Notes: generated by a model not told the origin, from the letters alone. A DNA stretch of 64,000 nt from Welwitschia mirabilis (GCA_051453625.1 JBOZIK010000001.1:149639449-149703448); one strand, 5' to 3'. Shown: positions 1-12,700, counted from the stretch's first letter. Translations and numbers: made by a program.

Positions 1-1142
1 GTCAGTCAGATCTCTGGTTGTTTGCTAGAATAATCATCTGAAAATACAATTTATCCAAAACTATAGGAAATCATCATAAATTATATGATAAACTGCATGT
101 TTTCTTCTTGTGCTCCTTGATTGTCAATAGTCATGAAAACTGAGCATTTATCTGTTATTTTATCTGCAAAACAACTCAAAATACACTATCAAATACACTT
201 AAGTTGGTAGCGCAACAGTCATATTTAAAGAGAATTATATATTTATTAAGGATAATGATCCTATTAATGTAACATATAAATGTATCTCTATTTCAATTAA
301 TAAAGAAACTTAAATATTAGTTCACCTTGAGAGAGGAAACTCCATTTGATCAAAGGGATGATGAAAATAAATATCAAAATATAAATGATGATTTAAGTAA
401 AGAAGCACCTACAACTTTAGAGTATTTAGATGAATATCTATAACGTTTATAATCCTTAAGATGATCTAGCTATATAATAAAATTATCCACTTACTTACAA
501 GAGAAAATTCTAATTATTAAACTTGCTCTACTCACATATACTAAAGAAAGTTCATTCATTCATTCTTATTAATATGTAAAACTGAATAATCATATCATCT
601 TATTCCAATAATTTTTGCAATGATAAGTTAAGTTCTATCATGGATTTTATGAATCTATTATACTTAAGCATCTTTAAATCTAGTTTTACTTATATTTGGC
701 TTTCACACTATCATTCTATAGGTTTCTAGCAATATCTAAAGCACTATTATAGAAGTTGAAGATGTTGATCCTTAGGAAGCTAGTGATGCTAGTATACCTT
801 ATGAAAACACTAGATCCTTTGCATAAAAGACCTCAAAATGTATGTTATGGGTCTTCTTTGGTTGTTAACTTAGCTAGACCTATTAGTGATTAAACTGGAG
901 GAGTCTAGTTTTTATGCTAAATTTTGAAAAGCCTAATTTCAAACATAGATTTAATATATAAAAGACTATTTTAACCTCACTTTTAGGGTTATTAGATCAT
1001 ATTGGATTTTTATAAAACATAGCTTCTAATCTAAGATTTGAAAAGGAGCTAGTCCTTGATGCTAGCATGACATATTTTCTTTTTTTCTTTTGAAGTTACT
1101 TCTCTCTTTTATTGATGTAGGTTTACACGTTTAACATAATAA
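1..1142. other. Unassigned AT-rich DNA
   Basis: No recognisable gene or element boundary. A short open stretch at about 333-434 on the + strand encodes an acidic segment (reads ...EETPFDQRDDENKYQ...) ending at a stop. It could be a retrotransposon coding remnant, but I cannot place it in a family. The part at 634-772 recurs downstream and is listed separately. Confidence 0.4.
634..772 (+). repeat. Dispersed direct duplication, copy 1
   Basis: This segment aligns by eye with 1727-1872. Shared blocks in the same order include ATCTAGTTTTACT, ACACTATCATT followed by TAGG, and AGTATTATAGAAG followed by AAGATGTT. Copies are about 1.09 kb apart and well diverged. They may be remnants of an LTR pair or a local duplication; the 105-bp tandem repeat lies between them. 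Confidence 0.5.
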
Positions 1143-1164
1143 AATCTAGTTTTTATTATTAATA

Positions 1165-1448
1165 TAATTTTTTGATATCCATTATGTATAGTTTTCCATA
1201 ATTATTATGCTTGAATAAGGTTAAAGTTATTTATGATGAAAGTAATATTTTTGGTTTTCATTCTTAATCTAAGTTTTCGATGTTAACTATTTATAGTTTT
1301 TAAAACTTATTATGCTTAAAGATGATTAAAGTGATTTATAATGAAAGTAATATTATTGGTTTTCATGCTAAATCTAATTTCTTAATATCAAGTGTTTATA
1401 ATTTTTCATACTTGTTATGCTTAAATAGAGTTAGAGATTTTTATGCAT
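1165..1448 (+). repeat. 105-bp tandem repeat, about 2.5 copies
   Basis: Successive units start at TATA in 1187, 1292 and 1397, exactly 105 bases apart. Each unit carries TTATGCTT, a GTTA/ATTA-AAG block, TGAAAGTAATATT and GGTTTTCAT in the same order. The third copy is cut short after about 50 bases, and a partial copy precedes the first. No coding potential is evident; this looks like a small satellite-like expansion. Confidence 0.75.
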
Positions 1449-1726
1449 TTACCATTTCACATGAAGTTCTAGAGTGATCTTGATTCTTTAGTTGTTATCA
1501 TTTAATTGCTTTGGGATACAAAATACTATTTAGCATGCTTAAGAAATAAGCCATTAGAGCCAATGAGATCTATATTCTTCATCGGAGATTAAGCCTCATT
1601 TATGATATTTATAGATTAAGATTTAAAAATTCTATTATTATTATTAAATATTTTTGTTATCATAATAGATGTTGATAACATGAAAAAATTGACATTTACA
1701 TCAAGAGGTCTTATTAGCATATCTAA

Positions 1727-1872
1727 TTGATCATCATGATTCTTTTATGTATTTATTATGCATAAGACCATAAGAATCTAGTTTTACTAGTAATTTTTCT
1801 TAACACTATCATTTTCTAGGATATTTACATCATCTAGAAGAGTATTATAGAAGACAAAGATGTTATAAGTAT
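1727..1872 (+). repeat. Dispersed direct duplication, copy 2
   Basis: Partner of 634-772. Same block order, with scattered substitutions and small indels. Confidence 0.5.
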
Positions 1873-4800
1873 TATTAGTAACAAAACTAATTATAAGAGT
1901 GAAAATACTAGTTATTATGTGTATAATAGGTTAATACTCATGCTTTTGGGCTTTCTTAATGCAAGCAATCCATTTAGGAAATTTTTAAAATAAGAATAGA
2001 AATAAAGAATATTTTCTAAGAAAAATATTTTAACCTTATGATTAAAGAATAATCCTATAAACTTTGGACATTATAAATAATAAGTTCATTAGAACTTAAA
2101 ATACCTCATTGAAAACCCTAATTTATGCCTATAGATACCCTACTTTACTTCACTTAAAGGCATTTTATCTTTCATCATATTATATAAGAGATATTGGAGA
2201 TTTAGTCATATTTTCTTTTTAATTCTCCCATCAAGAATTGGCTAGATTTTAAGATAGCATAATGTTTCATAGATTAGCATGCATATCTTTCATGGATTAT
2301 GTTCTTTTACTTTTTTGATAATGAAGTCTTACATGTTTTTGATGCAAGACTTTGATATTAAGTTATGATTGTTTCATATTTATTATGTCTAGGATTTGCT
2401 AAAACATGTTTTTACTTTAAGATCTTTTTAGTAATTCTTCTTTTTACTTTGTCTTGGATACCTTGAATCTTTATTTAATGATCATAGAATGTCTTAACTT
2501 TTGTGCGTCTATTATTTTTATCATGAAGGATAAATAATGAAAGCTTATGTAATGAATCAATTGCAAAAAATATTAAGAAACTATGCTATAAGTGGGAAAA
2601 AAACTATGATGCTATTAATCTAAAATAATCTTAAATCATTAAATAAAAATCAAAGGTTTACTAAAGGCCTAGTCAAGATTCTGTGAACTTTAATCATTTA
2701 TTTCAAAATTCATCATTATGATAATATTATAATGAAGTTATTTGAACTAATTAAGTTTGTTTTTTTTGGTAAAGTTTGCTATTTACATGTATTACATTAT
2801 GAAGAATAAAGAGAATAGAAAAACATGATGAAAATTAGATGAGACACTAAAAAATACTTATTTCTAAATACTGTTAATTTTCATTTTTCATGTTCAACTA
2901 CATAAAGTGGAGCAAGTAGAAGATAATAATACTTTTTTAAGTAATAAAACATGCACACAATTATACTCAAAATGTTAGCTTTAAGTGTTATATTAAAAAA
3001 ATAAAATATTACATAAAGATGTATTGATGAGTTTGTGGTTTCCTTTGTAGGAAACACTAGAACACAAGAGATGCCATTGCACCATTTGCAAGATGGTCTA
3101 AGCTTTCCTTTTTGTTCTTCTTACTGAGCCCTATTGCTAGAGGAGTTTTGCCAAAAAGAACCCCACTATTTGTGGTTATCTTCTCCTTATAACCCTTTCT
3201 ATTTTGTTATTTCCTTTCTTTTCTCCATAAATATAGATTTATAGTTGACATCATCACTTCATTTTCACCACCTTACTCTTTTCTTTCATCCTCATGTAAA
3301 ATGGCACTTTGTACCTACAACACAATGATATAATATTTATCTTAACCTATTAACATACAAACTAATTAACTTATTATCTAGCTAGTACATTAACTTAATT
3401 ACTAAAGAAAAATGTATAATACCATATAAAATGTATAATAATAAAAACAAAGATATTTCATTAATAAGAAAATTTTTCGTCAATATTAGTTCTCATTAGT
3501 TCTCCCAAGATTAAGTTTTTTGTTAGTTTTTTAATAAACATATATGAAAGAAAAATAAAGAGAGGTGCATAATTTTTATTTTCTCCTCAAATCTTAAATT
3601 CTTGTGAAATTTATTGATAAATTCTAAAGTAAATATATCATTCATAGTTATCTATTCATATCATTATAATTCAATAATTTTCTATTTAAATTTTTTCAAG
3701 CAGGGGCCCAAAATCACATTTGTAAAATTATAGAAGGAAATAATTTTTACATTCTACTAAATTATCATAGTGATTTGAATTAGAAGTATTTAATACACTG
3801 ACCTTTTAAAGGATAGATCCCTCTTCTTAAGTTCATGATATAAGTAATTTAGTAGAGTAAAAGCTATAGATTCATGTACTTTAATTTTAGTGCTTTATAA
3901 CTAACTTTATCTTTCAAGTCTAAAACCAGTACTTTTAATATCAACAATTGCATAAAAGTGATATTAGTTCTTTTAACTTACATTCATTACTTTATATTCT
4001 ATATACCATGAAATTCTCATGCATATTTCATTAAATTCTATATAAGAACTCCTCATTGAGAACATTCCTTTTGAAAATCTAATCCTCTTGCTACTATTAC
4101 TACTACCCTTTCATTTTATGAATGCTTTTTTTTTTACTCATAAAATTTGTTTCTATAATGTTTATTTCATTTAAATCTTTATTAATTTACTCCCCAGAAA
4201 GCATCAATTACATTTTATCATAGTAGGTATCCATTCCATCAAAAATTCTATTCAGTTTTTAAGACAAGCTTTCTATTCAATAGTTAGCTTAGAGATTTTC
4301 TTTTGTATACTATTAAGAGTATCATAAGTGTGGTAATTGACATCTTTAACTTTCTTACCAAAAGCTCCATTTGATTTTCTTTCCATTAATATCCTAGTAA
4401 TCATTCTAGAATAAGATGTGAAATACTCCACTAACATAGGATTTTGTCTTGAAATTTTTGTGTGAAGGTGTTTTACCATGATTCTGAGAATATGAGAAAA
4501 CATGGAAAAACATGAAAAAGAAAAAGAATGTAAAATGTAAAAGTGAAATTACTAACATGTTTTTCACTTAATATAGGCAAAACATTATACTTACTATTTC
4601 ATTAAATTTACATGTACAAAGGGGCTAAAACATTTTCTTAGAAATTAGTAGGAAATGAAATTATGTCATTTGGGTATTGATGGCAAAAAAGAAATACAAA
4701 ATTGCGAGAAGAATGATAAGAAAATTGGTCAATGTGAAATGAATAATAACAAGCATGACATGGACTACATAACATGGAATGAAGGTATTTGTTGATTTTC

Positions 4801-5090
4801 AATGGAGGTTATCAAGAATGAGCATGGGATCATTGAAAATGCATATAACTAAAAAGCTTAAGAAATATAACATTATATTTAAGTGCTTAATGCTCTTTGC
4901 AACAAAATGGTTTAACAAGAATTATCAAAAACTCACATCAAATTCACTATAAAGCTAGTAAATGAATTAGAAGGGGGTTGTTAAGAACTTAAGAGTTCTT
5001 GATAGGGTCCTTCAAATCCTAGCCATTTCAATGTAATTAAGTGAGCAGAACAAAAAAGTAAGATTATGTAATGGTCATATTATAAGACAT
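1873..5090. other. Unassigned AT-rich DNA
   Basis: I see no protein domain, RNA gene or clear LTR edge on either strand in this 3.2-kb stretch. Stops are dense in all frames. It probably consists of decayed transposon sequence, but nothing in it proves that. Confidence 0.4.
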
Positions 5091-5121
5091 GGATGGGGTC
5101 ATCAGGAAAAGAGCCCCATCC
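5091..5121. repeat. Short inverted repeat (hairpin)
   Basis: GGATGGGGTC at 5091-5100 pairs with GAGCCCCATCC at 5111-5121 with one mismatch, leaving a loop of about 10 bases. It is unusually GC-rich for this window. Its function is unknown; it could be the core of a decayed small transposon. Confidence 0.5.
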
Positions 5122-5150
5122 TTTAGTAGAAGATTTAAAATAAATACATT

Positions 5151-5275
5151 AACTCAAAATATGACTTAAATCTTAGACTTTGAGTTAGTATCAGTCAACT
5201 TCTTGAACTTACAACATAGTGGCTTAGCTCAAAATATGACTTAAAGATTTAGCTTTGAGTTAGTTTTATTCAACC
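5151..5275. repeat. 75-bp direct repeat pair, each with an internal dyad
   Basis: CTCAAAATATGACTTAAA occurs at about 5153 and again 75 bases later, each time followed by a variant of CTTTGAGTTAG. Within each unit AACTCAAA (AGCTCAAA in the second) and TTTGAGTT form an inverted repeat around about 20 bases. A further CTAACTCAAAG block lies near 5355. This could be part of an LTR promoter or a small inverted-repeat element. Confidence 0.5.
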
Positions 5276-5300
5276 AAGTGGTTTTATTCTATGTATGTTT

Positions 5301-8015
5301 TGAGTAACACAGAAGTTAGAAGATAACTTTTTACATTTATCAATTTGGCTTGAAATCTAACTCAAAGTTTTAACTTTATATTAATGTTAATTAACTTGAT
5401 AAACGTATTCTAGAGGTTTAACTCATGATAATGTTCTATTATACGAATGACATAGGTAATATTAAATTTCTTATTTTCCCCTAAAAATACATTTTTTCCC
5501 TATATTACTAATCATTATTTCCATAATATTATCTAAAAGACTCATTTAAAAATAAATTACAAGATTTCACTAATCACTTGGTAGTTGATGATGACAACAA
5601 AATCTTGTGGATTTCTATAAAAGCCTATCTTTAGTATTTTAAATCATTACTTGTACTAATAATGTAGCTCTGATGATAAATAACATCAAGTCTAATCTAA
5701 ACTAAACATGAACTTCAACTTTAAAAGTAGGATGGAGATCTTTCTAAGAGTAGTTCACTAGAGAGACCTCAAGAGGAATAGCAAAACATGAATATTCAAG
5801 ATCAAGGTTAAATTCTACTTCATTCATATTAACATTTACGATAATACTTTCACTTAAGCTATCCCAATACTTACTGTTATAAATATTTACTTAGATGTCA
5901 TTCTTGCATAGTCCAATTGTCAAATGTTTATAAAGTGGACTTGAAATAAGTTAGTATCTAACTGTTATCTTGTTTTCATAGTTTATAATACAAGAAGTCT
6001 TTCTTAAATATGAATGAATTTAAATGCATCTTATTTATCACTCCATAGGATTCTTAAATATTTTGATATCCTTTTTCCCTTAAATGATAAAGCTAAATAT
6101 TGATTGTATACTCTAGGATCCTTATTAATCCTAACTTATACTTATCTAAACCAATCCTTTATTAAGAAATTATTTTCAAGTCATAAAACTAATGTACTAA
6201 GAAGAGAAATCATGAATTTTTAATAGAAATATCATAAAATATTTTTGAAAAATTAGAGAGATTCAAAGATTTACTACTCAAATGATATTAAGATGGATTT
6301 GACTAAGAAAAGCTCATTACTTTATTTTGTGAACGTTTATCCTCTAATCATCGAAAAATCATAGAGATAATGTGTAGGGTTAGTTTTTTAGAAATTGAAA
6401 TTCATTAAGCTTAGTACTTTATAGAGTCAATTTCTAAGAGTTCCTAAAATTTAGAAAATCATAGTAAATCTTTTATATCATATCCTAAAGTTAAAATGAC
6501 TAGTTCCTTTTCAAAAAATTTTAAAGTTATTAATAATTTAAATAATTTATCTAAAAATTTAAGTCATGTAATACCACTCCTACACCTATTATATTAAAAA
6601 ATGAATATTTAATATGTAATTTAGAGCTTATGTAACCATCTAATTCCCTTGCATTTTCACACTTTAAGATCTAATTCCAAAGCATGTAAATGTTTTAAGA
6701 CAACAATGGCTAAATTAAAGAATGAACAATACCCTGTTTAACACCTACATTCTAGGATGGAGGAATCATCCCAACCTCTTATGAAAAAAAACAATAACTA
6801 AGAATCATTAAGTTAACTTAGTAATATTATTTTTCACAAGAACCTAATATGTATCCTCATAATATTTTTTATTTACCTTTTATAAATCAATTTAAATCAC
6901 TTAAACCTTAGAAAACATCATAAAAATTCATAATAGTTTAGAGTCAAATCAATAATAATTAATAATAGTTTGAGAAATAATCCTCTTCTACTTTATAAAT
7001 ACTTGAATAAATTATCAAACCACTAAACCAAACTAAACTTACATATATTCTTACATGTTGTACATAACATCAAAGAGGAAAGATTTCTTCTAATAATAAG
7101 TTAAATCCTAGTGACATCAAAATAGTTAAAGGCGTAAATGAACCCACCATTGAAAAGACCAAATCCATACACTTTAAAAGTGATAGAGAGATCAATTAAG
7201 AGAAGATCCTTATTAAACAAATAAAAAACTCAATTTTTAAAATAAGGAGATCATGATTTAAGCGTTCACAAAATTAAATGTATACTAAACATAATAATTC
7301 ATCTTAATGAAAGAAAATGAGATATAAATAATTCAAGTTAAAACATAAGGGAATCCCCTAGATCAACTTACATATATAATGGAAGAACAATAGTATCAAA
7401 CTAATGGAAAACATGACATGAATTTATATGAAAATATTGATATTATCTTATTAAACTGTCATTTTACATGCTAAAATAACTATTGATTTTACATAACATA
7501 TAAGTAATTACAACACATAACTTATAAATATCATAAAGGATTGCATTTATAAAATCATAATTTCATGCGATGTGAAAAAAATACAATAAAATAAAAAGAA
7601 GTAATCTTTTATAAACATTTACTATAATTCTAAAGATTGTTTATAAATCAAATAAACAAGTAAGAGAATTTAAATAGTTAAATCTATCAAAGTCATTTTC
7701 ATATAGAAATAATTTTTGTTACAATATTTATTTCTTGAAATCATAAAATGTGGTTATAATTAAGTAATTCAAATATTGCATTTCATTCTATACAAAATAT
7801 ACAATCATCTAGAATCAAAAGATAGCACTAGAAAGGATAGATTCTATAAATTAACATATGAAACTATTTTACTTTAATAAAACATTTGTTAAATTTCAAT
7901 ACATTTGGCTTAAAAGATAACTCTTTACTTAATATTAAATGAGTTATAAAATAATTAAAACATTTAAAGTAGGTTTTAAACCAATAGATAAGTAAGAAAA
8001 ACTAGCATAAGAATC
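5301..8015. other. Unassigned AT-rich DNA upstream of the copia element
   Basis: No recognisable domain, RNA gene or terminal repeat. A weak primer-site-like string on the minus strand near 5672 (GCTCTGATGATAAAT in + orientation) hints at an old minus-strand LTR to its right, but the match is partial and no partner LTR was found. Confidence 0.35.
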
Positions 8016-9474
8016 TATTGGTAAATTTAGTTTTGATGATTTCACTTATCAAATACTTTGTACTATTGTATAAATAAGTTAATGCAAAGAAAATTAGATC
8101 ATAAAAAAGCATAAGTTGATCTCAAATCTTTAACATAATATCTTAAGAAATGTTTATCTTAAAATTAAAAATGCTAAATTAGCTAATTGAAGATGTATAC
8201 AAAATGAAGGACATTTATGGAAAAGATGTCTACAATTGAAAGATGTCTATGAGTCTACATCTTAAAGATGTCATATATGAACTTTGAGATCACATGCCAA
8301 AGATGACTATCTCAATGAAGATGACTATGTTAAAAGATGAATCTGACATAAATAAATGATATATATATGTTTGAAGACATCTATCCTAAACTAGAAGAGG
8401 TATAATGTTAATTTATACTTTCATGAATATTTATTTTTCCATTAAAGCTATCAGGTTTTGCATCATGAATTTGTGATCATAGAGGCTCAAAGACAATATA
8501 AATTAAGTTTTATTAATTTTTAGGCTCTTTAATTAAAGACATTTGTTGTCTAAAATTTTAAGCACATCTTAAACAAAGGTTAGATCAAATTAAAAATAAG
8601 ATGCATGTTTGATGATTAGACATTTGTATCCATTACATTATGATTACAAAGTTTAAATGAAAAAATCTCCAAGGTCAAATAGATAATGTGTCTTAAAAGG
8701 TATGAAGGCATGGCATAATACAATTAATTAAAATCATTGAGTACATAACAAAAAAATGCATGGGTAATTGAAACTACTCATGATGGATCAAGCTATTATT
8801 CCTAAGGAACTTGTAGTGTCTATATCTTTTTATTCCTGGATACTACATTCTTAAATCATTTCTTTAGCACTTGTAATGATGACAACAATAAGGAACTCAA
8901 GCTATTTTTTAAAGATAAATCATTTAAAATTATTTTTATATTTATTTATTGGATCTTACATTATTGGACTATTATATTCTNNNNNNNNNNNNNNNNNNNN
9001 NNNNNNNNNNNNNNNNNNNNNNNNNNNNNNNNNNNNNNNNNNNNNNNNNNNNNNNNNNNNNNNNNNNNNNNNNNNNNNNNNNNTATGAGTACTTGTATCA
9101 TTGTATTATTAGATTTCCCTAAGCGAAACAGGTTTCTACCTTGCAAGGAGCATCTTAGTTTGTGGTTGTTACATATGTGCACATTTTTGATATAGTGTTA
9201 TTGGTTATCCTTGAGGAGAAGAGATTAATTCCTTATTAGAAGAATTTTATTTTTACTATAAATTTGGTAGTGCTCCATAAGATTAATATTATTTATAGGT
9301 TAATAATATTCAAAGGTATGAGATGAAGATTCCCTCTGTGTGTAAATGTAACTAGGTTAGGGAACCATGCTATCTTAGTAAAGTGCTTATTATATTACCT
9401 TTTAATTTGTTATTGATGAAAATTTTATTTGGTAGAATTCATTCATTACTCTCCTCTAATTTCTACAATATTCA
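8016..9474 (+). repeat. 5' LTR of the copia element
   Basis: It begins TATTGGTAAATTTAG (canonical TG changed to TA), matching TGTTCGTAAATCTAG at 19980. It ends in ATATTCA just before the primer site. About 8190-8360 holds a degenerate array of AAGATGTCTA / GACATTTATG-like words, also present in the 3' LTR. A 103-base N run interrupts it at 8981. The right flank continues in register with the other LTR, and the missing sequence there is about 100 bases, so the gap size looks realistic. Confidence 0.75.
8981..9083. other. Assembly gap (103 N)
   Basis: Run of N inside the 5' copia LTR. The homologous stretch of the 3' LTR (from about 20978) is close to 100 bases, so the gap appears correctly sized. 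Confidence 0.95.
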
Positions 9475-9475
9475 A

Positions 9476-9487
9476 TGGTATTAAAGT
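9476..9487 (+). other. Primer-binding site (initiator Met tRNA), copia element
   Basis: TGGTATTAAAGT lies one base after the 5' LTR end. It matches the plant iMet primer site TGGTATCAGAGC except for three changes, all C-to-T or G-to-A. It is the minus-strand DNA priming site and fixes the LTR boundary and element orientation. Confidence 0.8.
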
Positions 9488-9519
9488 GGATACTCATGAA
9501 AAGAAGTAACTTTCTTAAG

Positions 9520-11150
9520 TTGACTATGGAAGGGGTGCCATTTTTTAGACCTCCATTCTTTCATGGGATTAACTATGCCTATAGGAAGATGAGGATGCAT
9601 GCATAATTATCATCTTTTAGGTTTTAGATTTTGTAAAATATAGATAAATCATATAAAAATCCTTAAAAAACCATAATAGATGTTTTAGGCAACACCATCA
9701 CATAGATTAAGCAAAGAAAAGATTGAAAATACAAAGATAAGACAACCCTCATGGATAATTTAAAAAGAAAAAATGCTATTTATTTAGCTCTAATAATGAA
9801 GGAGTTTAATAAAATATTAGTTTGAAAGATAACATAAGAGATTTAAAATGTTTTAATTAGATCATGTTAAGGAAATTCTATTGTCAATTAGTTAAATCTT
9901 CATGTATAAATGAACTAGTTCAAAAATATTAAAATGAACGATGAAAAAGAGTTTAAGAGTACTTCACTAAAGTATTCAATGATGTAAATGCAATACATGA
10001 CATGGGTAAAAGTATTCTATAGGTAAAGGTAATATAAAATTTTTTTGGATCTCTAACCCCTAAATATAGGTCCAGGACTACAACCATGAAAGAGTCAAGA
10101 TACTTCAATTTCATAAAGATAAAAGGGTTACAAAGTGATCAAATAGCTTATGAAATAAATCTTATCTATGATGGTGCCTTAAAAGAAGAACCCATTACTC
10201 TTACATCTAGTGAAAGAATAAAACAAATCTCAAAAGAAAAGATAAAGAAAGAACTAAAAGAAGATAACTTTAAGAAAGATTTACATGAAGAACTCACTCT
10301 TATTAGAAGGCAAAACAAAAAACTTATCTCACACAAATACAACAATAGAAACATTATAAAAAATCATTCAAATTCTAAGGTAGAGATACGTTCAAAGGTA
10401 AGACCTCTAGTAATACTTTATTTTGTCCTAAATATGATGTTTCCAAGCTAAAATGTTGGGTATATAAAGGACAATGATATATAGTCACGAAATGTCTTAG
10501 TTCTAATAGAATGTAGTAAAAGGCACAAAAGAAAGAGCCAAATAAAAGGAGATCATTCTTCAAAGGATAAAAGGATGATGTGATGCAATGGAGATAGAAA
10601 CATCTAAGGATGACATAATACATCCTTCTTATATGACCATTATACATTTTCAAGAGCAAATGATAAGAGAAAAGAAGAGGATGAATAAAAAAATACAGAT
10701 GATATAGATATGAATCTTTAAGAAAAGTACAATTTAATTCCTAAAGAATTTATTAAATTAAAAGAGATATGTATTAAGATGAAAAAATTACTTCATATTC
10801 ATGAATTCATTTATAAATAAGAAAAGAGTGATTGTAATAAATTATCTTCTAAAAAATTAGCTCTTAAAGCTAAGATTAGTAGACTAACATGTGATTTAAA
10901 AAAATGTAAAACCTGAACTATTGGTCTCAAAGAAAACCATACTTGAGAAATGTAAAAGCTCAAATAATAAAAGACACTTAAAATGTAATAAAGCCTCCAA
11001 TAGCACCTTAGCCTCTTTGCTTAACAAATGGAATTATAAACTAAGGTATAAACATCAAATGTTTACAAATAATATTATTTGCTTTTATTACCATAATAGA
11101 GATTATTATCAATACAGGTGCCTAATGAAATTCAAAAAGAGATAGTATAC
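9520..11150 (+). pseudogene. Copia gag (capsid) remnant
   Basis: The start reads EGVPFFRPPFFHGINYAYRK and continues RMRMHA (9525-9605) before stops. This corresponds to the N-terminal copia gag segment preceding the UBN2/gag-polypeptide domain. Downstream, an open stretch at 10086-10451 (121 codons) encodes a lysine/glutamate-rich, probably helical segment (KEKIKKELKEDNFKKDLHEE). A further basic, Asn/Lys-rich stretch lies at 10921-11145. In the family, gag forms the virus-like particle. Here it is split by stops and frameshifts, and I saw no intact zinc knuckle. Position between primer site and protease supports the call; exact limits are estimates. Confidence 0.6.
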
Positions 11151-11269
11151 TAACAATGTCAGGAGTCTTAGAGGCAATGGTATAATGTTTTATCAAGGAT
11201 AAATTAGAACAAGTATGGGTATCAAAATCAAAACTAGAACTTTTAGTTTAAATTATACTAAGAGTAGTG

Positions 11270-11580
11270 AAGAAGAATGCTTGATATGTTGACAGTGAAT
11301 GCTCAATATACATGATTAGAGATAAGCTTAGCTTCACAACATTTGTGAAATAAAATAAAGAAGTGATAACCTTTAGAGATAATATAAAAGTTCATATTAA
11401 TGATATTAGAACTATAGGAGGAGGTGATCCACCAAAGAGAAAGGACTTATTCATTGTAAAAGGTTTATAAGATAATCTTTTAATTATAAATCAACTTTCG
11501 GATGTAAATTTTTCTAGTACCTTTATAAAAGATGATTGCATCATTATAGGACAAAATTATACAAATGTTTTACTAGTTTA
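11270..11580 (+). pseudogene. Copia aspartic protease remnant
   Basis: At 11282 the frame reads stop-YVDSECSIYM, which aligns with the copia protease active site. The catalytic Asp is kept, the following Gly is Glu, and the Trp codon before Tyr has become TGA. Downstream motifs in register (VITFRDNIKVHINDIRTIG, then FIVKGL-stop-DNLLIINQLSDV) match the conserved C-terminal half. The enzyme would mature the gag-pol polyprotein. Stops and the Gly-to-Glu change show it is dead. Confidence 0.7.
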
Positions 11581-11670
11581 AAGAAGTGAAATGTTTATAT
11601 TATTGCTTTACAAGATATATCTAATAATGGAACTAGGTGTCTATTAAGCATAATAGGAGAAATGGAGATT

Positions 11671-12480
11671 TGGCATAAGAATCTTAAACATGTGAATAAT
11701 GCTCTACTTAAACTCTTGTCTATAAAAGAAATGGTAAGAGGACTTTCCAAGTTAAGAAGCATTACTAATCAAATTTGTAAAGAATGCTAGAAAGGGAAGA
11801 AAATAAAAGTAATATTCAATAAGAAAAATACTAATTCAACTTAATGTTCTTTGAATCTCTTACACCTTAATATTGTTGATAATTCATCTATAAAAAGTCA
11901 TAGTAAAAAATAGTATTGTGTAATTATTATAGATGAATTTATCATTTTACATGAATATTCTTATTTACATTCAAGGATGAGTTATCTAATGCTTCTAGAA
12001 GTTGAGTATTAGGTAGGATTTAGAAATGTAAGGTTTAGAGAGTTTTGTAAATAGTTTAAAATTCTACATCAATTCTCTACATGAAAGACCCATCAAAAAA
12101 TAGAGTGGTAAAAAAAAAGAATAAAGTACTTAATAAAATGACTAGAATAATGATGTGTGACAAAAAGGTACCTGATCATTATTCTACAGAAGCAATCAAC
12201 ATAGATTGCTACATTTCAAATAGGGTTCTAGTAAGATGATTTACTTCTAAAACTTCATGTAAGTTACGGTTTGATAAGAAATATTTCATAGGTTATTTTC
12301 ATATCTTTTGATTAAAGTGTTTTATTTTTAATGAAAAAATAAGTTAAGGAAGTTTGATTTTAAAATTGATTAAGGCATTTTTCTAGGATATTCTATCACT
12401 AGTAAATCATACATGATGTACAATAATAGAACACGTGTAGGTGATGAAACTATAAATGTTAGAATATGTGATATTAAATT
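11671..12480 (+). pseudogene. Copia GAG-pre-integrase and integrase remnant
   Basis: From 11671 the frame reads WHKNLKHVNNALLKLLS and then MVRGLSKL, ending in a degenerate CxxC (ICKEC), the HHCC zinc module before copia integrase. A core remnant (CVIIIDEF) follows near 11920. At 12061-12125 a shifted block resembles the conserved QFS...QQNGVVERK region, and 12165-12235 reads KVPDHYSTEAINIDCYISNR. From 12330 the block ending in YN-NRTRVGDETINV-like sequence matches the segment after integrase. The core is shorter than usual, so an internal deletion is likely. Several frameshifts and stops are present. Confidence 0.7.
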
Positions 12481-12559
12481 AACTTATTTATATGCATAAG
12501 ATGATTATTTTTCTATGTAGATTGATCAATCATTTAGACATCTACAAATTTAATAAGAT

Positions 12560-12700
12560 AGTGAGAAGGAAGAAGAAGAAATAGAAAAAGAAAATTCTTC
12601 AATAATGATTAAAATAAAATGAATTTACTCTATTAGCAATATGATAGGTAGTCTGCATTATGGCATTCAAGCTCAAAGTATTACAAAAGAATTCTATGGA
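12560..12700 (+). pseudogene. Copia integrase-RT linker remnant
   Basis: An acidic stretch (EKEEEEIEKENSS-like) is followed by NMIGSLHYGIQAQSIT. In Sirevirus polyproteins an acidic linker and a similar hydrophobic-Gly-Gly-Gln motif precede reverse transcriptase. No RT follows: the next kilobase has none of the expected RT motifs, so RT and RNase H appear to be deleted from about 12.8 kb. Confidence 0.45.

Noticed and set aside
4273-4503. 76-codon minus-strand open frame
   Set aside because: No recognisable domain, no promoter or neighbouring coding remnants. Length is possible by chance in AT-rich sequence, though its fairly varied composition means I cannot exclude a decayed gene fragment.
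5660-5700. Possible minus-strand primer site (GCTCTGATGATAAAT)
   Set aside because: Only nine bases match well, with no LTR partner or internal domain.
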